41,373 nucleotides of DNA. Origin: Nitrospira sp. (lineage in GTDB: Bacteria; Nitrospirota; Thermodesulfovibrionia; Thermodesulfovibrionales; SM23-35). The notes below the pieces were generated by a model, which worked only from the letters and a program-made list of their open reading frames with translations, was not told the origin of the DNA and did not search any database. The stretch spans positions 1 to 41,373 of the forward strand of contig VGWX01000014.1 in NCBI GenBank assembly GCA_016873615.1, written 5' to 3'. This document shows positions 32,955-41,373 of the stretch, piece after piece; position 1 is the first letter of the stretch; the number at the start of each line of letters is the position of its first letter. Position numbers and translations under genes: made by a program.

Positions 32955-34664
32955 ATGCTGAAAAGAATGTTTTTATCACTCCTTGTAATTTTTGTTTTCT
33001 CATGCGCTGCGAAACAGGTCAGGGTTCAGGAAGAAAGGCCTTTGCCTCCAAAGGATGCTTACTATCAGTATATGCTCGGTTATTTTGCAGAAAAAGAAGG
33101 AAAGTGGGAAGAGGCAATTGCATATTACAATAAGGCCCTTGAGTCTGATCCTTCATCTCCTTACCTTAGAACGCAGATTTGTTATATGCTTCTCAGAACA
33201 GGCAAGGTGGCTGATGCAATATCACAGGCTGAAGATATAATCAAGTCAGACCCTGATTATGTCCCTGTCCTCATGCTGCTTGGAGAACTGTATAACAGCA
33301 AGAAAAGGACTGAAGACGCAATAAATATTTATGAAAAGATTCTGAAGTTAGAGCCGGAGAACCAGGAAGCATCCCTGTTCCTGAGCCTCCTGTATGCTTC
33401 CAGAAAAGAATACGGAAGGGCTATCAGTATCCTCGATGAAGTCAGCGCCAAACATCCTGATAATATAATGGCTACCTATTATCTCGGATCGCTCTATATT
33501 GACAATGGAGATCTGGTGAAGGCTTCGGAATATTTTGAAAAGACAATTGCACAAAAACCCAATTTTGATGCAGCCTATTTTAATTTAGGGATAATCAGCG
33601 AAATGAACAATAAACTGAAAGAGGCTGAGGAATATTACAATAAGACGATTGAAGTAAATCCGCACAACCTTCAGGCCAGGGAAAGACTGGCACAGATCTA
33701 TTTCAGGCAAAAAGAAACGGATAAGGCGATAGAGCAGTATGAGAAGATCAGCAGCAGGCTTCCTGTAAACCTTGAGATACATATAAATCTCGGGATACTC
33801 TATTTTGAAGACAAACAGTATGAGAGGGCTGTTGAGGAATTCAGGATTGTGCTCGAATCCCGGCCTGACAATACAGGAATACGATACTATCTCGCATTAA
33901 CGCTTGGAGAACTTGAAAGAACCAATGAAGCCATACTGGAACTTAAGAAAATAATCCAGCAAGCCCCAAAAAATCTCAACGCATTTCTTTATATGGGATT
34001 TTTATATTCAAAGAGTAACAGGGATGATGATGCAATTGCGGTTTATGAAGAGGTGCTGACTTTCGAAAAGGAAAAACCAGAAGTTTATTTCTATCTTTCA
34101 ACGATATATATCCATAAAAAAGATTATGCAAAGGCAGGGAAAATATTGAAGGATGCAATCCCCCGTTTTGAAAACAACGAAGATTTGAATTTTAATCTTG
34201 CCATAGTATATGAAAAAGCAAAAATGTTTGATGAGATGACTGGGTATTTGAAGAGGGCTATCGAAATTAATCCGAAACATGCAGAAGCGCTGAACTACCT
34301 GGGTTACAGTTATGCAGATAAAGGGATAAACCTCAATGAGGCTCTTTCACTCATAAACAGGGCGCTTGAACTGAAACCTGAAAGCGGCTACATAATGGAC
34401 AGCCTCGGATGGGTATATTATAAATTAGGGAAATACGATGATGCTCTGAAGATATTATTGAAGGCAGTAGAAAAAGTAAAAGATGATCCTGTTTTATATG
34501 AACATCTGGGGGATGTCTGTAACACGATGGGATTAAAAGAAAAAACCAGGGAATACTGGCAGAAATCGATTGAGTTTCATACAAAAGGTGATGATGAAGG
34601 CTTAAAAGAGAGAGTCGAAAAGAAAATAAAAGAACTCGGACACGGAGACAGGGAGAAGCTGTGA
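32955..34664 (+). CDS. TPR-repeat lipoprotein
   Basis: A 569-residue protein. The start MLKRMFLSLLVIFVFSCAAK has a lipobox-like VFSC, so a lipoprotein anchored in the envelope is likely. About a dozen or more tetratricopeptide repeats follow through to the end (for example WEEAIAYYNKALESDPSSPY and HAEALNYLGYSYADKGI). TPR proteins scaffold other proteins; the partner is unknown. It is divergent from priA and overlaps the start of ispE by four bases (GTGA), so it heads the ispE transcript, as lipoprotein genes do in proteobacterial ispE loci. Confidence 0.9.
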   Translation: MLKRMFLSLLVIFVFSCAAKQVRVQEERPLPPKDAYYQYMLGYFAEKEGKWEEAIAYYNKALESDPSSPYLRTQICYMLLRTGKVADAISQAEDIIKSDPDYVPVLMLLGELYNSKKRTEDAINIYEKILKLEPENQEASLFLSLLYASRKEYGRAISILDEVSAKHPDNIMATYYLGSLYIDNGDLVKASEYFEKTIAQKPNFDAAYFNLGIISEMNNKLKEAEEYYNKTIEVNPHNLQARERLAQIYFRQKETDKAIEQYEKISSRLPVNLEIHINLGILYFEDKQYERAVEEFRIVLESRPDNTGIRYYLALTLGELERTNEAILELKKIIQQAPKNLNAFLYMGFLYSKSNRDDDAIAVYEEVLTFEKEKPEVYFYLSTIYIHKKDYAKAGKILKDAIPRFENNEDLNFNLAIVYEKAKMFDEMTGYLKRAIEINPKHAEALNYLGYSYADKGINLNEALSLINRALELKPESGYIMDSLGWVYYKLGKYDDALKILLKAVEKVKDDPVLYEHLGDVCNTMGLKEKTREYWQKSIEFHTKGDDEGLKERVEKKIKELGHGDREKL

Positions 34665-35578
34665 TCCGGAGAGATTTTTCTCCGCGTCAGTGTATTCCTG
34701 ATTTACCCTCACGATCTGCCCCACTTTATTTGCGCGCCCCTGCAAAAATCAACTGGTTCCTTAAGATAGTCGGAAAAAGAGACGATGGCTTCCATAATAT
34801 TATCAGTTTGATGCAGTCTGTAAACCTTTATGACAGCCTCGTAATTGAACATGCTGATTCTGTTGATATTGCGACTGATCCGGATATCCCGCTTCACGAT
34901 AACATCGTATATAAAACAGTAAATATTCTGAAAAAACATACACACTGCACAAAGGGAGCCAGAATTCAATTAAAAAAGAAGATACCTGTTGGCGCCGGAC
35001 TTGGCGGGGGAAGCAGTGATGCGGCATATGCATTATCAGGATTGAATACATTATGGGGACTTCAATTAAGCCAAGAAGAATTAAACGCAATTGGCGCAGA
35101 AATAGGTTCAGATGTTCCATTTTTCTTAAACGGTACTTCTGCTCTGGTCGAAGGAAGGGGTGAAAAGGTTACGCCATTGAAAATACAGTCATCTGTCATG
35201 CTTCTGCTTGTTAAACCTCCTGTCTCTGTTTCCACAGCCTGGGCTTATACATCCTTTGACAAATTTGATACGGATAAGTTGACAAAAAAACCTTTTGATA
35301 TTAAACTTTTCTGTCAGGCTTTAAACAGGAAGGATTTCGCCTCCCTCGGGAAAATGCTCGATAATGATCTTGAAGAAGTGGTTGCTGAAAGATATCCTGT
35401 TATCAGACAGATAAGACAAAAATTGACGGGAACAGGGGCGGCAATCTCCGGAATGAGCGGCAGCGGTTCCACAGTATTTGGTGTTTTTGAGAATAAAGAT
35501 AAGGCTGCTGCTGCTGCTAAGACAATGAAGCCGAATTGGTACTCAATAGTTGAAACGCTGTTAAGAGTTGAAAGTTAA
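34661..35578 (+). CDS. ispE: 4-diphosphocytidyl-2-C-methyl-D-erythritol kinase
   Basis: GHMP kinase of the MEP isoprenoid pathway, which phosphorylates CDP-ME with ATP; 305 residues. Motifs: LRAPAKINWFLKIVGKRDDG (substrate region), PVGAGLGGGSSDAAYAL (ATP loop) and SGMSGSGSTVFGVF (third GHMP motif). The start is GTG at 34661, overlapping the TPR gene's stop, with GGGAG ahead of it. The first 22 residues are an extra N-terminal extension compared with typical IspE, so the real start could be a little later, but no better ribosome site is seen. Confidence 0.95.
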   Translation: MIRRDFSPRQCIPDLPSRSAPLYLRAPAKINWFLKIVGKRDDGFHNIISLMQSVNLYDSLVIEHADSVDIATDPDIPLHDNIVYKTVNILKKHTHCTKGARIQLKKKIPVGAGLGGGSSDAAYALSGLNTLWGLQLSQEELNAIGAEIGSDVPFFLNGTSALVEGRGEKVTPLKIQSSVMLLLVKPPVSVSTAWAYTSFDKFDTDKLTKKPFDIKLFCQALNRKDFASLGKMLDNDLEEVVAERYPVIRQIRQKLTGTGAAISGMSGSGSTVFGVFENKDKAAAAAKTMKPNWYSIVETLLRVES

Positions 35579-35651
35579 GAGTTAAAAGTTAAGGAACAAA
35601 ACAAATCATTAAGGAATGACTTTCAACTTTTGACTTTTCACTTTTAACTTT
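35564..35651. repeat. AAAGTTAA low-complexity inverted repeat
   Basis: GTTGAAAGTTAAGAGTT-type sequence on the left and CTTTCAACTTTTGACTTTTC-type on the right form a long imperfect hairpin overlapping the end of ispE and followed by a T-run. It may act as terminator. Similar short pieces occur at 35745-35775 and 37440-37470. Confidence 0.55.
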
Positions 35652-35660
35652 TTTTAAAGG

Positions 35661-35735
35661 TGGGGCGTCGACAAACGGCAAGTCAGGAGACTTTGGATCT
35701 CCCATCTGGAGGTTCGAATCCTCCCGCCCCAGCCA
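35661..35735 (+). tRNA. tRNA-Gln (UUG anticodon)
   Basis: 75 bases including an encoded CCA. The acceptor stem is TGGGGCG/CGCCCCA with discriminator G. The anticodon arm is GGAGA-CTTTGGA-TCTCC with anticodon TTG, and the T-arm is GGAGG-TTCGAAT-CCTCC. It lies between ispE and prs, a position also occupied by tRNA-Gln in other bacteria. Confidence 0.96.
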
Positions 35736-35789
35736 GCACGAATTTACTAATAACTTTCAACTTATAACTTTTTTATATTTGGAGGAGTG

Positions 35790-36734
35790 ATGCCTGAGGG
35801 AATTAAACTCTTTACCGGTAATGCACATAAGGGTCTTGCAAAGGAGATTGCAGATGATCTCGACATACCTCTTGGAGATGCTACTGTATCAAAATTCAGT
35901 GATGGTGAGATCACGGTTCATCTCAATGAAAATGTCAGAGGCTCTGATGTCTTTGTTCTGCAACCGACCTGTATGCCGGTAAATCATAATCTCATGGAAC
36001 TTCTTTTGATGGTGGATGCACTCAAGAGGGCATCCGCACGAAGAATAACTGCTGTGATACCTTATTATGGCTACGCAAGACAGGACAGAAAGGTTCAGCC
36101 AAGAGTGCCTATATCTGCAAAACTTGTTGCTGATCTGATAACCGCCGCTGGTACAAACAGGGTGCTCACTATGGATCTTCACGCTGCACAGATTCAGGGT
36201 TTTTTTAATATCCCTGTTGATAATCTTTATGCCTCACCTGTGTTGTTCGATTATGTACATAACAAATATAATTCCCAGAATCTTGTCATTGTTTCACCTG
36301 ATGCAGGTGGTGTTGAGAGGGCGAGGTCTTTTGCCAAGAAACTCCAGTGCTCTATTGCAATCATTGATAAAAGGCGTGAAGTTGCAAATATATCTCAGAT
36401 AATGAACGTAATAGGTGAAGTGAAAGGTAAAGATGCTATTATTCTTGATGATATGATTGATACGGGTGGAACTACTATTCAGGCCGTTTCAGCTCTGAAA
36501 GAAAAGGGAGCAAAGAATGTTATTGCTGCATGTACACATGCCGTGCTTTCACATAATGCGGTTGAAAAAGTGAACAATTCCGAGCTTGAGGAGCTTATTG
36601 TTACAAATACGATTCCGCTTGACAGCAAAAAAGAAAAGTGTAAGAAACTGACTGTGTTGAGTATAGCGACTCTCATTGGAGAGGCGATAAAAAGGATTCA
36701 TGAAGAATCTTCTATAAGTTCGCTTTTTGTATAA
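35790..36734 (+). CDS. prs: Ribose-phosphate pyrophosphokinase
   Basis: Makes PRPP from ribose 5-phosphate and ATP, for nucleotides, His and Trp; 314 residues. It opens with [24 protein letters not shown]-binding [14 protein letters not shown] and the PRPP loop [17 protein letters not shown] (DDMIDTGGT) are intact. The ATG at 35790 is four bases after GGAGG, and a GTG one codon upstream is too close to it. The tRNA gene is immediately upstream and rplY starts 16 bases after the stop, in the conserved ispE-prs-rplY-pth order. Confidence 0.97.
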   Translation: MPEGIKLFTGNAHKGLAKEIADDLDIPLGDATVSKFSDGEITVHLNENVRGSDVFVLQPTCMPVNHNLMELLLMVDALKRASARRITAVIPYYGYARQDRKVQPRVPISAKLVADLITAAGTNRVLTMDLHAAQIQGFFNIPVDNLYASPVLFDYVHNKYNSQNLVIVSPDAGGVERARSFAKKLQCSIAIIDKRREVANISQIMNVIGEVKGKDAIILDDMIDTGGTTIQAVSALKEKGAKNVIAACTHAVLSHNAVEKVNNSELEELIVTNTIPLDSKKEKCKKLTVLSIATLIGEAIKRIHEESSISSLFV

Positions 36735-36750
36735 AGGAAAAGGAGGAGAA

Positions 36751-37419
36751 ATGGAAAGGATAACTATTGCTGTAGAGAAAAGGGGAGAGACAGGCAAAGG
36801 AGTAGCAAGATCTCTGCGGAGGAATGATATGATTCCTGCGATACTTTATAGAGCTGGAGACTCACTGCCGATAAAGATACCCAAGAAGGAGATTACGCAA
36901 TTCATTAATACAACTTCCGGTGAACAGGTTATGGTAAACCTTCAATTCAAAGACGGCGAGAACAAACTTGCCCTTATGAAGGATTATCAGGTAGACCCTA
37001 CGAAGAGGGAATTGCTCCATGCAGATTTTTTTGAAGTATTGCTTACAGAGAAGGTAAAAGTGAGTGTGCATATAACCACTACCGGAGAATCGATAGGGGT
37101 AAAGAGGGACGGAGGGCTGCTTCAGAACCCGCTGAGAGAAATAGAAATTGAATGCCTTCCGGATAAAATCCCCGGCCATGTAAAAATAGATATCTCAGGG
37201 CTTGAAATAGGCCAGTCATTACATGTCGGCGACCTGAAGCTTGAAGAAGGCATTAAGGTTCTTACAAATCATAGTGAAGTTATAGCGAATGTTATAGCTC
37301 CTGCTGTTGAAGCAGTTGCGCCTGTTGAGGAGGTTGCTGCAGCGCCTGAGGTTACAGAACCTGAGGTGATCAAGAAGGGCAAGAAAGAAGAAGAGAAGGA
37401 AGAGGAAGCGAAAAAATAA
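36751..37419 (+). CDS. rplY: Large ribosomal subunit protein bL25 (CTC type)
   Basis: A 222-residue bL25/CTC-family protein that binds 5S rRNA. The N-terminal domain is MERITIAVEKRGETGKGVAR and RNDMIPAILYRAG, then the CTC-type C-terminal beta domain up to about residue 185. The tail is rich in Glu, Lys and Val. AGGAGGAG precedes the ATG at 36751. The acidic/basic tail is typical of long versions. The position between prs and pth is canonical. Confidence 0.95.
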   Translation: MERITIAVEKRGETGKGVARSLRRNDMIPAILYRAGDSLPIKIPKKEITQFINTTSGEQVMVNLQFKDGENKLALMKDYQVDPTKRELLHADFFEVLLTEKVKVSVHITTTGESIGVKRDGGLLQNPLREIEIECLPDKIPGHVKIDISGLEIGQSLHVGDLKLEEGIKVLTNHSEVIANVIAPAVEAVAPVEEVAAAPEVTEPEVIKKGKKEEEKEEEAKK

Positions 37420-37477
37420 CTCTTCGGTATCTTTTTTAAAACATATAACTTTTTACTTTTAACAGTTAACTATATTT

Positions 37478-38029
37478 ATGTGGCTAATAGCCGGCCTCGG
37501 AAATCCAGGAAGAAAGTATGAGAGAACCAGACATAATGTCGGTTTCATGGTGATTGAGGAATTTGCTTGCAGGAATAACATAGATTTAAGAGATAAAAAA
37601 ACTTTCAGAATCGGAAGGGGTTCTGCAGACGGAAATGATATCCTGCTTGTAAAACCCCTTCTTTATATGAATCTGAGCGGACATGTTATTCAGGATATGC
37701 TAAGAAAGTTTAGTATCGAGCCTGCAAATCTCATAGTGATCCACGATGACCTTGACATGGAAACAGGAAAACTGAGAATCAGAAAGACAGGTTCATCAGG
37801 CGGACACAAAGGCATTGAATCGATAATAGATAATACAGGTTCCAGGGATTTTTTAAGGGTGAAGATCGGTATAGGAAGAGAAGAAGGTATGCCTGCTGAG
37901 GACTATGTCCTGAGGAAGTTCAGGAGGGAAGAACTTGCAGCAATGAAAGAAGCGATTCAGAAAGCAGCAGATGTAATCTACTCGATTATCACAGAAGGGG
38001 TAGATAAAACGATGAACAGATATAATTGA
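37478..38029 (+). CDS. pth: Peptidyl-tRNA hydrolase
   Basis: Releases peptides from stray peptidyl-tRNAs; 183 residues. LIAGLGNPGRKYERTRHNVGF contains Asn8 and the catalytic His19 region; KPLLYMNLSG and VIHDDLDMETGKLRIRKTGSSGGHKG hold the other active-site residues. It is translated downstream of rplY without overlap, and there is no clear ribosome site directly before the ATG. It lies upstream of moeA. Confidence 0.96.
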   Translation: MWLIAGLGNPGRKYERTRHNVGFMVIEEFACRNNIDLRDKKTFRIGRGSADGNDILLVKPLLYMNLSGHVIQDMLRKFSIEPANLIVIHDDLDMETGKLRIRKTGSSGGHKGIESIIDNTGSRDFLRVKIGIGREEGMPAEDYVLRKFRREELAAMKEAIQKAADVIYSIITEGVDKTMNRYN

Positions 38030-38050
38030 CCCTTATAAAGGGAAAAACAT

Positions 38051-39310
38051 ATGAAAGACATGCTTGGCAGAGAGGAACTGATCCCGGTAGAAAAGGCTTT
38101 AGAGCTCCTTTTTGCATATGCACCCTTCAAAAGACCCGCTGAAATCAGCCTGCCTATCGATAAAACGTACGGAATGATAATTTCAAGAGATGTCATTTCA
38201 CCTGAAGACCTGCCTTCGTTTCACAGGTCAACGGTTGACGGGTTCGCAGTAAATTCTGCTGATACATTCGGCGCTACGGAGGGGATGCCGTCATATCTGA
38301 ACATGAAAACTGAAATATTCATGGGAGAAACCCCTCGCTTTTCGCTGGGGAAGGGTGAGGCAGCAAAAATTGCAACAGGTGGGATGCTTCCCGATGGTTC
38401 TGACTCTGTTGTGATGCTGGAACATACACAGCAGGTAGATGAAATCATAATAGAGGTTGTAAAACCTGTTTCACCCGGGGAGAATGTAATTCACGCAGGA
38501 GAGGATGCGAAAAAGGGTAAGTGCATTTTGAAAAGCGGTCACAGGCTAAGACCGCAGGATATCGGAGCGCTTGCCGGTCTCGGTATCACGGATGTTTGGG
38601 TTTACAGGAGACCACAAGTGTCTATAGTATCAACAGGCGATGAAATAGTGCCTGCTGATAAGCCTGTTAAGCCAGGCCAGGTCAGGGACATAAATTCTTA
38701 TACTCTTGCAGGATTGATTTCAGGCGCCGGAGGCATTCCTGTAAAAAAAGGCATTTTCAGCGATAAGTATGATCTCATAAAGGATGTTATTGAAAATTCT
38801 TTGAGAGATTCGGATATGATCTTGATTTCAGGAGGCAGCTCGGTAGGCACAAAGGATGTGACTGCAAAAGTGATAAATGATCTTGGCAGGCCGGGTGTCT
38901 TGTTCCATGGCGTATCATTAAAACCCGGCAAACCAATGATAGGAGGCGTTATTGAAAACACGCCTGTATTCGGTCTCCCGGGACATCCGGCAGCGGTTAA
39001 TATCTGTTTCGAAATCTTTATCAGGCCTGTTCTGGGAATTCAATCAGGAGCAAGAGAAAATAGATTTAACAGCAGGAAAAGGACTATACAGGCAAAGATT
39101 GCAAGGAACATTTCCTCAAGCCCCGGCAGAGAAGAACATATAGGGGTAGCCCTTGAAGAAAGAGATGGAGAAATATGGGCGGCGCCCCTGCTCGGCAAAT
39201 CAGGGCTTATTACAACATTAACAGGGGCAGACGGAACAATTGTTATCCCGTTGAGGAAACTCGGAATCTATGAAGGAGACACAGTTGAAGTCACAATTTT
39301 TAATGAATAA
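38051..39310 (+). CDS. moeA: Molybdopterin molybdenumtransferase
   Basis: Inserts molybdate into adenylated molybdopterin, 419 residues. Family landmarks: PSFHRSTVDGFAVNS, ATGGMLPDGSDSVVMLEHT, VSIVSTGDEIVP, SGGSSVGTKDVT and GLPGHPAAVNICFEIFIRP, in the usual order. The C-terminal domain IV is present. It is the last obvious housekeeping gene of the operon. Molybdenum cofactor use implies molybdo- or tungstoenzymes elsewhere in the genome. Confidence 0.95.
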   Translation: MKDMLGREELIPVEKALELLFAYAPFKRPAEISLPIDKTYGMIISRDVISPEDLPSFHRSTVDGFAVNSADTFGATEGMPSYLNMKTEIFMGETPRFSLGKGEAAKIATGGMLPDGSDSVVMLEHTQQVDEIIIEVVKPVSPGENVIHAGEDAKKGKCILKSGHRLRPQDIGALAGLGITDVWVYRRPQVSIVSTGDEIVPADKPVKPGQVRDINSYTLAGLISGAGGIPVKKGIFSDKYDLIKDVIENSLRDSDMILISGGSSVGTKDVTAKVINDLGRPGVLFHGVSLKPGKPMIGGVIENTPVFGLPGHPAAVNICFEIFIRPVLGIQSGARENRFNSRKRTIQAKIARNISSSPGREEHIGVALEERDGEIWAAPLLGKSGLITTLTGADGTIVIPLRKLGIYEGDTVEVTIFNE

Positions 39311-39400
39311 AAATGTTGACGAAATCCTCAGTAAGTGATAAGCTTTTTTCAAAATACCTTTTGCGAAAGATGAAGGGTTTTTAAGAGAAGAAGGCCGGCT

Positions 39401-39850
39401 ATGAGAAATCTCTCTGCGATAAAGTCGCTGCATCATAAAAAAACAACCGCAATACTTATTGCAGTCACAATAATCATTACCTTCTCTGTAGCAACAGAGA
39501 CATTCCCTGCCGATTCCAGCACAGAATACCAAAAAGCTCTTCAATACTATAACAATAGAAAATATAAAGAAGCTGTAAAACTTTTTAAAGAATACGCAAA
39601 GAAGAAACCTGACGCTACTGTCTATTACCGGATCGGCTATGCATTGTACCAACTCCGTGAATTTGATGAAGCGAATAAGTATTTCAGAGATGCATATCTC
39701 ATCGACCCGGGTTTTTCACCCGGCCCTATCAGACCTCCTAAGGAACATCCGCAGGAAGAGAAAAAGATTGATGAACCGGCTATTAAGCAAGATACTTCAA
39801 AAAAGGAATCAAATATTCTTCCACATATTCTACAGAAAGGGGAAACCTGA
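39401..39850 (+). CDS. Small secreted TPR protein
   Basis: A 149-residue protein. After a basic N-terminus there is a hydrophobic segment (AILIAVTIIITFSVATETFPA) that can be a signal or anchor. Two TPR-like units follow: TEYQKALQYYNNRKYKEAVKLF and ATVYYRIGYALYQLREFDEANKYF. The tail is proline- and charge-rich. It could be a partner of the larger TPR lipoprotein. The upstream 90 bases have no obvious promoter. Confidence 0.78.
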   Translation: MRNLSAIKSLHHKKTTAILIAVTIIITFSVATETFPADSSTEYQKALQYYNNRKYKEAVKLFKEYAKKKPDATVYYRIGYALYQLREFDEANKYFRDAYLIDPGFSPGPIRPPKEHPQEEKKIDEPAIKQDTSKKESNILPHILQKGET

Positions 39851-39919
39851 TAAGACGACGGAGCCTGCAACTATCAGCTAAAGCTTCTACCAGTTGCTGA
39901 AATCCCTGGCAGGATCAGA

Positions 39920-40954
39920 TTATTTATCTATCGTTATATCGTTGTCCGGAACTACTACGACCTTCAGAGAATTTTTAGCCTCAGCAACCAATTTGAAGCC
40001 CTGTGTAATGGATGACAGCGGAACCCTGTGTGTTATCATTTCTCTGACATTGATCATGCCGCTGTCAATCAGGTTTATTGCCTGCTTTAAATCATCAGGC
40101 GCGGCGCCATATGAAAATGTCACAGTAATCTCGTCTCTCCAGAATCGCAAGGAAGGGATGCTTATATCATTTTGAGGGATAGCGAAAAAAAGTACCGTTC
40201 CTTTTCTGTTGACAGAGGACAGGGCATTGTCAACTGCCTGTTTTGAAGCAGCACATACAATCACACGATCTGCCAATCTGTCGTCGTTGATTTTTCTCAG
40301 AATATCAACAGAATACTCTCTTGCGTCAATTGACCGATCGGCACCAAATTCCATCGCCTTATTCATTCTGTAGTCATTGATATCAGTTGCGATTATTTTC
40401 ATGCCTTTCAACTTTGCAAGTTGAACATGCAGAATGCCTGAAATACCCGAGCCTATTATCAAAACTGTCTGACCTTTTTGCACGCCTATCTGATTCTTGC
40501 CGGCAATTGCACATGCCAATGGTTCAATCATCGCAGCATCCTCGTAGGTAAGACTCCCGGGAAGCAGAAAAGTCCCGTATCTGAGATTTTCTTCAGGCAC
40601 CCTGATATATTCCGCGAAACCTCCCGGATAATAATTACCAGTATGAAGTGACTCGCAGGCAGTATAATTGCCTTGTATGCAATGATGGCATTTGTAACAT
40701 GGCACATGGTGAGAAACAAATACCCTGTCACCTGTTTTGAACCCCTCAACATTACTTCCAATCTCAACAATTTCTCCTGCCGCCTCATGCCCCAGAATTC
40801 GGGGAGACTTCTTGATCCGATACCACTCCATTACATCAGTTCCGCATATTCCACAGGCCTTCATTTTGACCAGGATTTCATTATTGGAAATAGAGGGCAT
40901 TGGCCGGTCTTCGATCCTTATGTCATTGTTGTTGTAATAAACCGCAACTTTCAT
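39920..40954 (-). CDS. Zinc-dependent alcohol/polyol dehydrogenase
   Basis: A 344-residue medium-chain dehydrogenase/reductase. The catalytic zinc set is CGICGTD and GHEAAGEI; the structural zinc set is CYKCHHCIQGNYTAC; the NAD-binding turn is VLIIGSGISGILHVQLAKLKG followed by DINDYRMN, with Asp favouring NAD over NADP. Threonine/sorbitol dehydrogenase-like; the substrate is not clear. The aldolase gene upstream on the same strand and the structured repeat between them suggest an operon or a pair of sugar-metabolising genes. Confidence 0.9.
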   Translation of the reverse strand: MKVAVYYNNNDIRIEDRPMPSISNNEILVKMKACGICGTDVMEWYRIKKSPRILGHEAAGEIVEIGSNVEGFKTGDRVFVSHHVPCYKCHHCIQGNYTACESLHTGNYYPGGFAEYIRVPEENLRYGTFLLPGSLTYEDAAMIEPLACAIAGKNQIGVQKGQTVLIIGSGISGILHVQLAKLKGMKIIATDINDYRMNKAMEFGADRSIDAREYSVDILRKINDDRLADRVIVCAASKQAVDNALSSVNRKGTVLFFAIPQNDISIPSLRFWRDEITVTFSYGAAPDDLKQAINLIDSGMINVREMITHRVPLSSITQGFKLVAEAKNSLKVVVVPDNDITIDK

Positions 40955-40967
40955 ATAATTAGTTTTA

Positions 40968-41103
40968 TGGAAAGATATAGTGTTTGAGCGGATTCTTTTG
41001 CTGATAGTCGATTGTGAATTAATTTAAGAAAATAAAGAGGCAAAAGCCTCAGAGTCCCGATAGATATCGGGACGAGAATGAGCGAAAATTCTTTATCTTT
41101 CCA
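40968..41103 (+). repeat. Structured repeat family, copy C
   Basis: TTTGAGCGGATTCTTTTGC, AATAAAGAGGCAAAAGCCTC, a perfect hairpin GTCCCGATAGATATCGGGAC, then GAGAATGAGCGAAAAT. The basal arms TGGAAAGATA (40968-40977) and TATCTTTCCA (41094-41103) are exactly complementary. It lies between the aldolase and dehydrogenase genes, antisense to their direction. Confidence 0.82.
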
Positions 41104-41118
41104 GTTCAAATAAATAAA

Positions 41119-41373
41119 TTATTTTTTTGAATAGATCTCAAATGCTTCATCAACAGAAGCGCCTTTATGTACTACTGCCCTTATTGCTTTAATCATTCCG
41201 GAAGGGTTGTCACTCTGAAAAATATTTCTGCCCATATCAACGCCTGATGCTCCTTCTTTGATAGCATTTGCAGTCATCTGCAGGGCGTCTCTCTCAGGTA
41301 TCTTTTTCCCGCCTGCCATAACAACAGGAACCGGGCATCCTTCCACTACCTTGTAAAAATCCTCGCAATAATA
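41119..41373 (-). CDS. Class I aldolase, 3' part (FbaB/LsrF-like)
   Basis: The gene is cut by the window's end; 84 codons of the C-terminus are visible. [24 protein letters not shown] and then [14 protein letters not shown] match archaeal-type class I fructose-bisphosphate aldolases and the related LsrF and 2-amino-3,7-dideoxyheptulosonate synthases. GGKK and GRNIFQ are phosphate-binding. It ends just before copy C of the structured repeat and precedes the dehydrogenase gene on the same strand. The missing Lys active-site region prevents a finer assignment. Confidence 0.85.
   Translation of the reverse strand, partial: YYCEDFYKVVEGCPVPVVMAGGKKIPERDALQMTANAIKEGASGVDMGRNIFQSDNPSGMIKAIRAVVHKGASVDEAFEIYSKK

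Noticed and set aside
39311-39400. Possible riboswitch between moeA and the TPR gene
   Set aside because: No Moco, c-di-GMP or other recognisable conserved core; only weak hairpins.

Overview
The window looks like a chromosomal stretch of a low-to-moderate GC Gram-negative bacterium. It carries a periplasmic alpha-2-macroglobulin with PbpC, two lipoproteins, an RND-independent export ABC system with a membrane fusion protein, HemY-type protoporphyrinogen oxidase, an IlvD and several radical SAM enzymes. Gene content and style (many TPR and radical SAM proteins, short palindromic repeats inside genes, the ispE-tRNA-prs-rplY-pth block) suggest a Nitrospirota or former deltaproteobacterial lineage. 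That placement is inference, because no rRNA or single diagnostic marker is present.

Layout. 1-965: no convincing protein gene. A minus-strand structured RNA candidate (6S-like core at 411-573) has its own promoter and terminator. 966-11995: a cell-envelope block of alpha-2-macroglobulin, a DsrE-like protein, PbpC, LemA and a DUF2207 membrane protein. Three of these five genes carry palindromic elements in frame. 12051-17217: an export operon of membrane fusion protein, double ATPase and two ABC-2 permeases. 17291-21452: a stand-alone GGQ release-factor-like protein, MarC, a YfcE-like phosphoesterase, a PflX-like radical SAM enzyme, a lipoprotein and a secreted rhodanese. 21713-22242: a hicB gene and a frameshifted hicA between two short attC-like sequences. 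22330-25807: ilvD, a DUF465 protein and hemY-type PPOX, all minus. 26027-29549: a RiPP-type radical SAM enzyme with a previously easily missed 55-aa Cys-rich protein, a divergent YkgJ-like Cys-cluster protein, then two paralogous one-helix mini-proteins and a small membrane protein. 29669-30899: a HigBA-like toxin-antitoxin pair with its operator, then an internally deleted RAYT transposon. 30968-39850: a PriA with degenerate ATPase motifs, a TPR lipoprotein, ispE, tRNA-Gln, prs, rplY, pth, moeA and a small TPR protein. 39920-41373: a zinc dehydrogenase and the 3' part of a class I aldolase, both minus.

The most distinctive signal is repeat content. At least five families of short palindromic or structured repeats occur. 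One family (18796-18940, 25869-25999, 40968-41103) keeps an invariant core, while its basal stem differs completely in sequence between copies yet remains self-complementary in each. That pattern is expected of a structured RNA, or of an element that lands inside hairpins. Other families sit inside coding sequences without breaking the frame, much like the palindromic elements described in Rickettsia.
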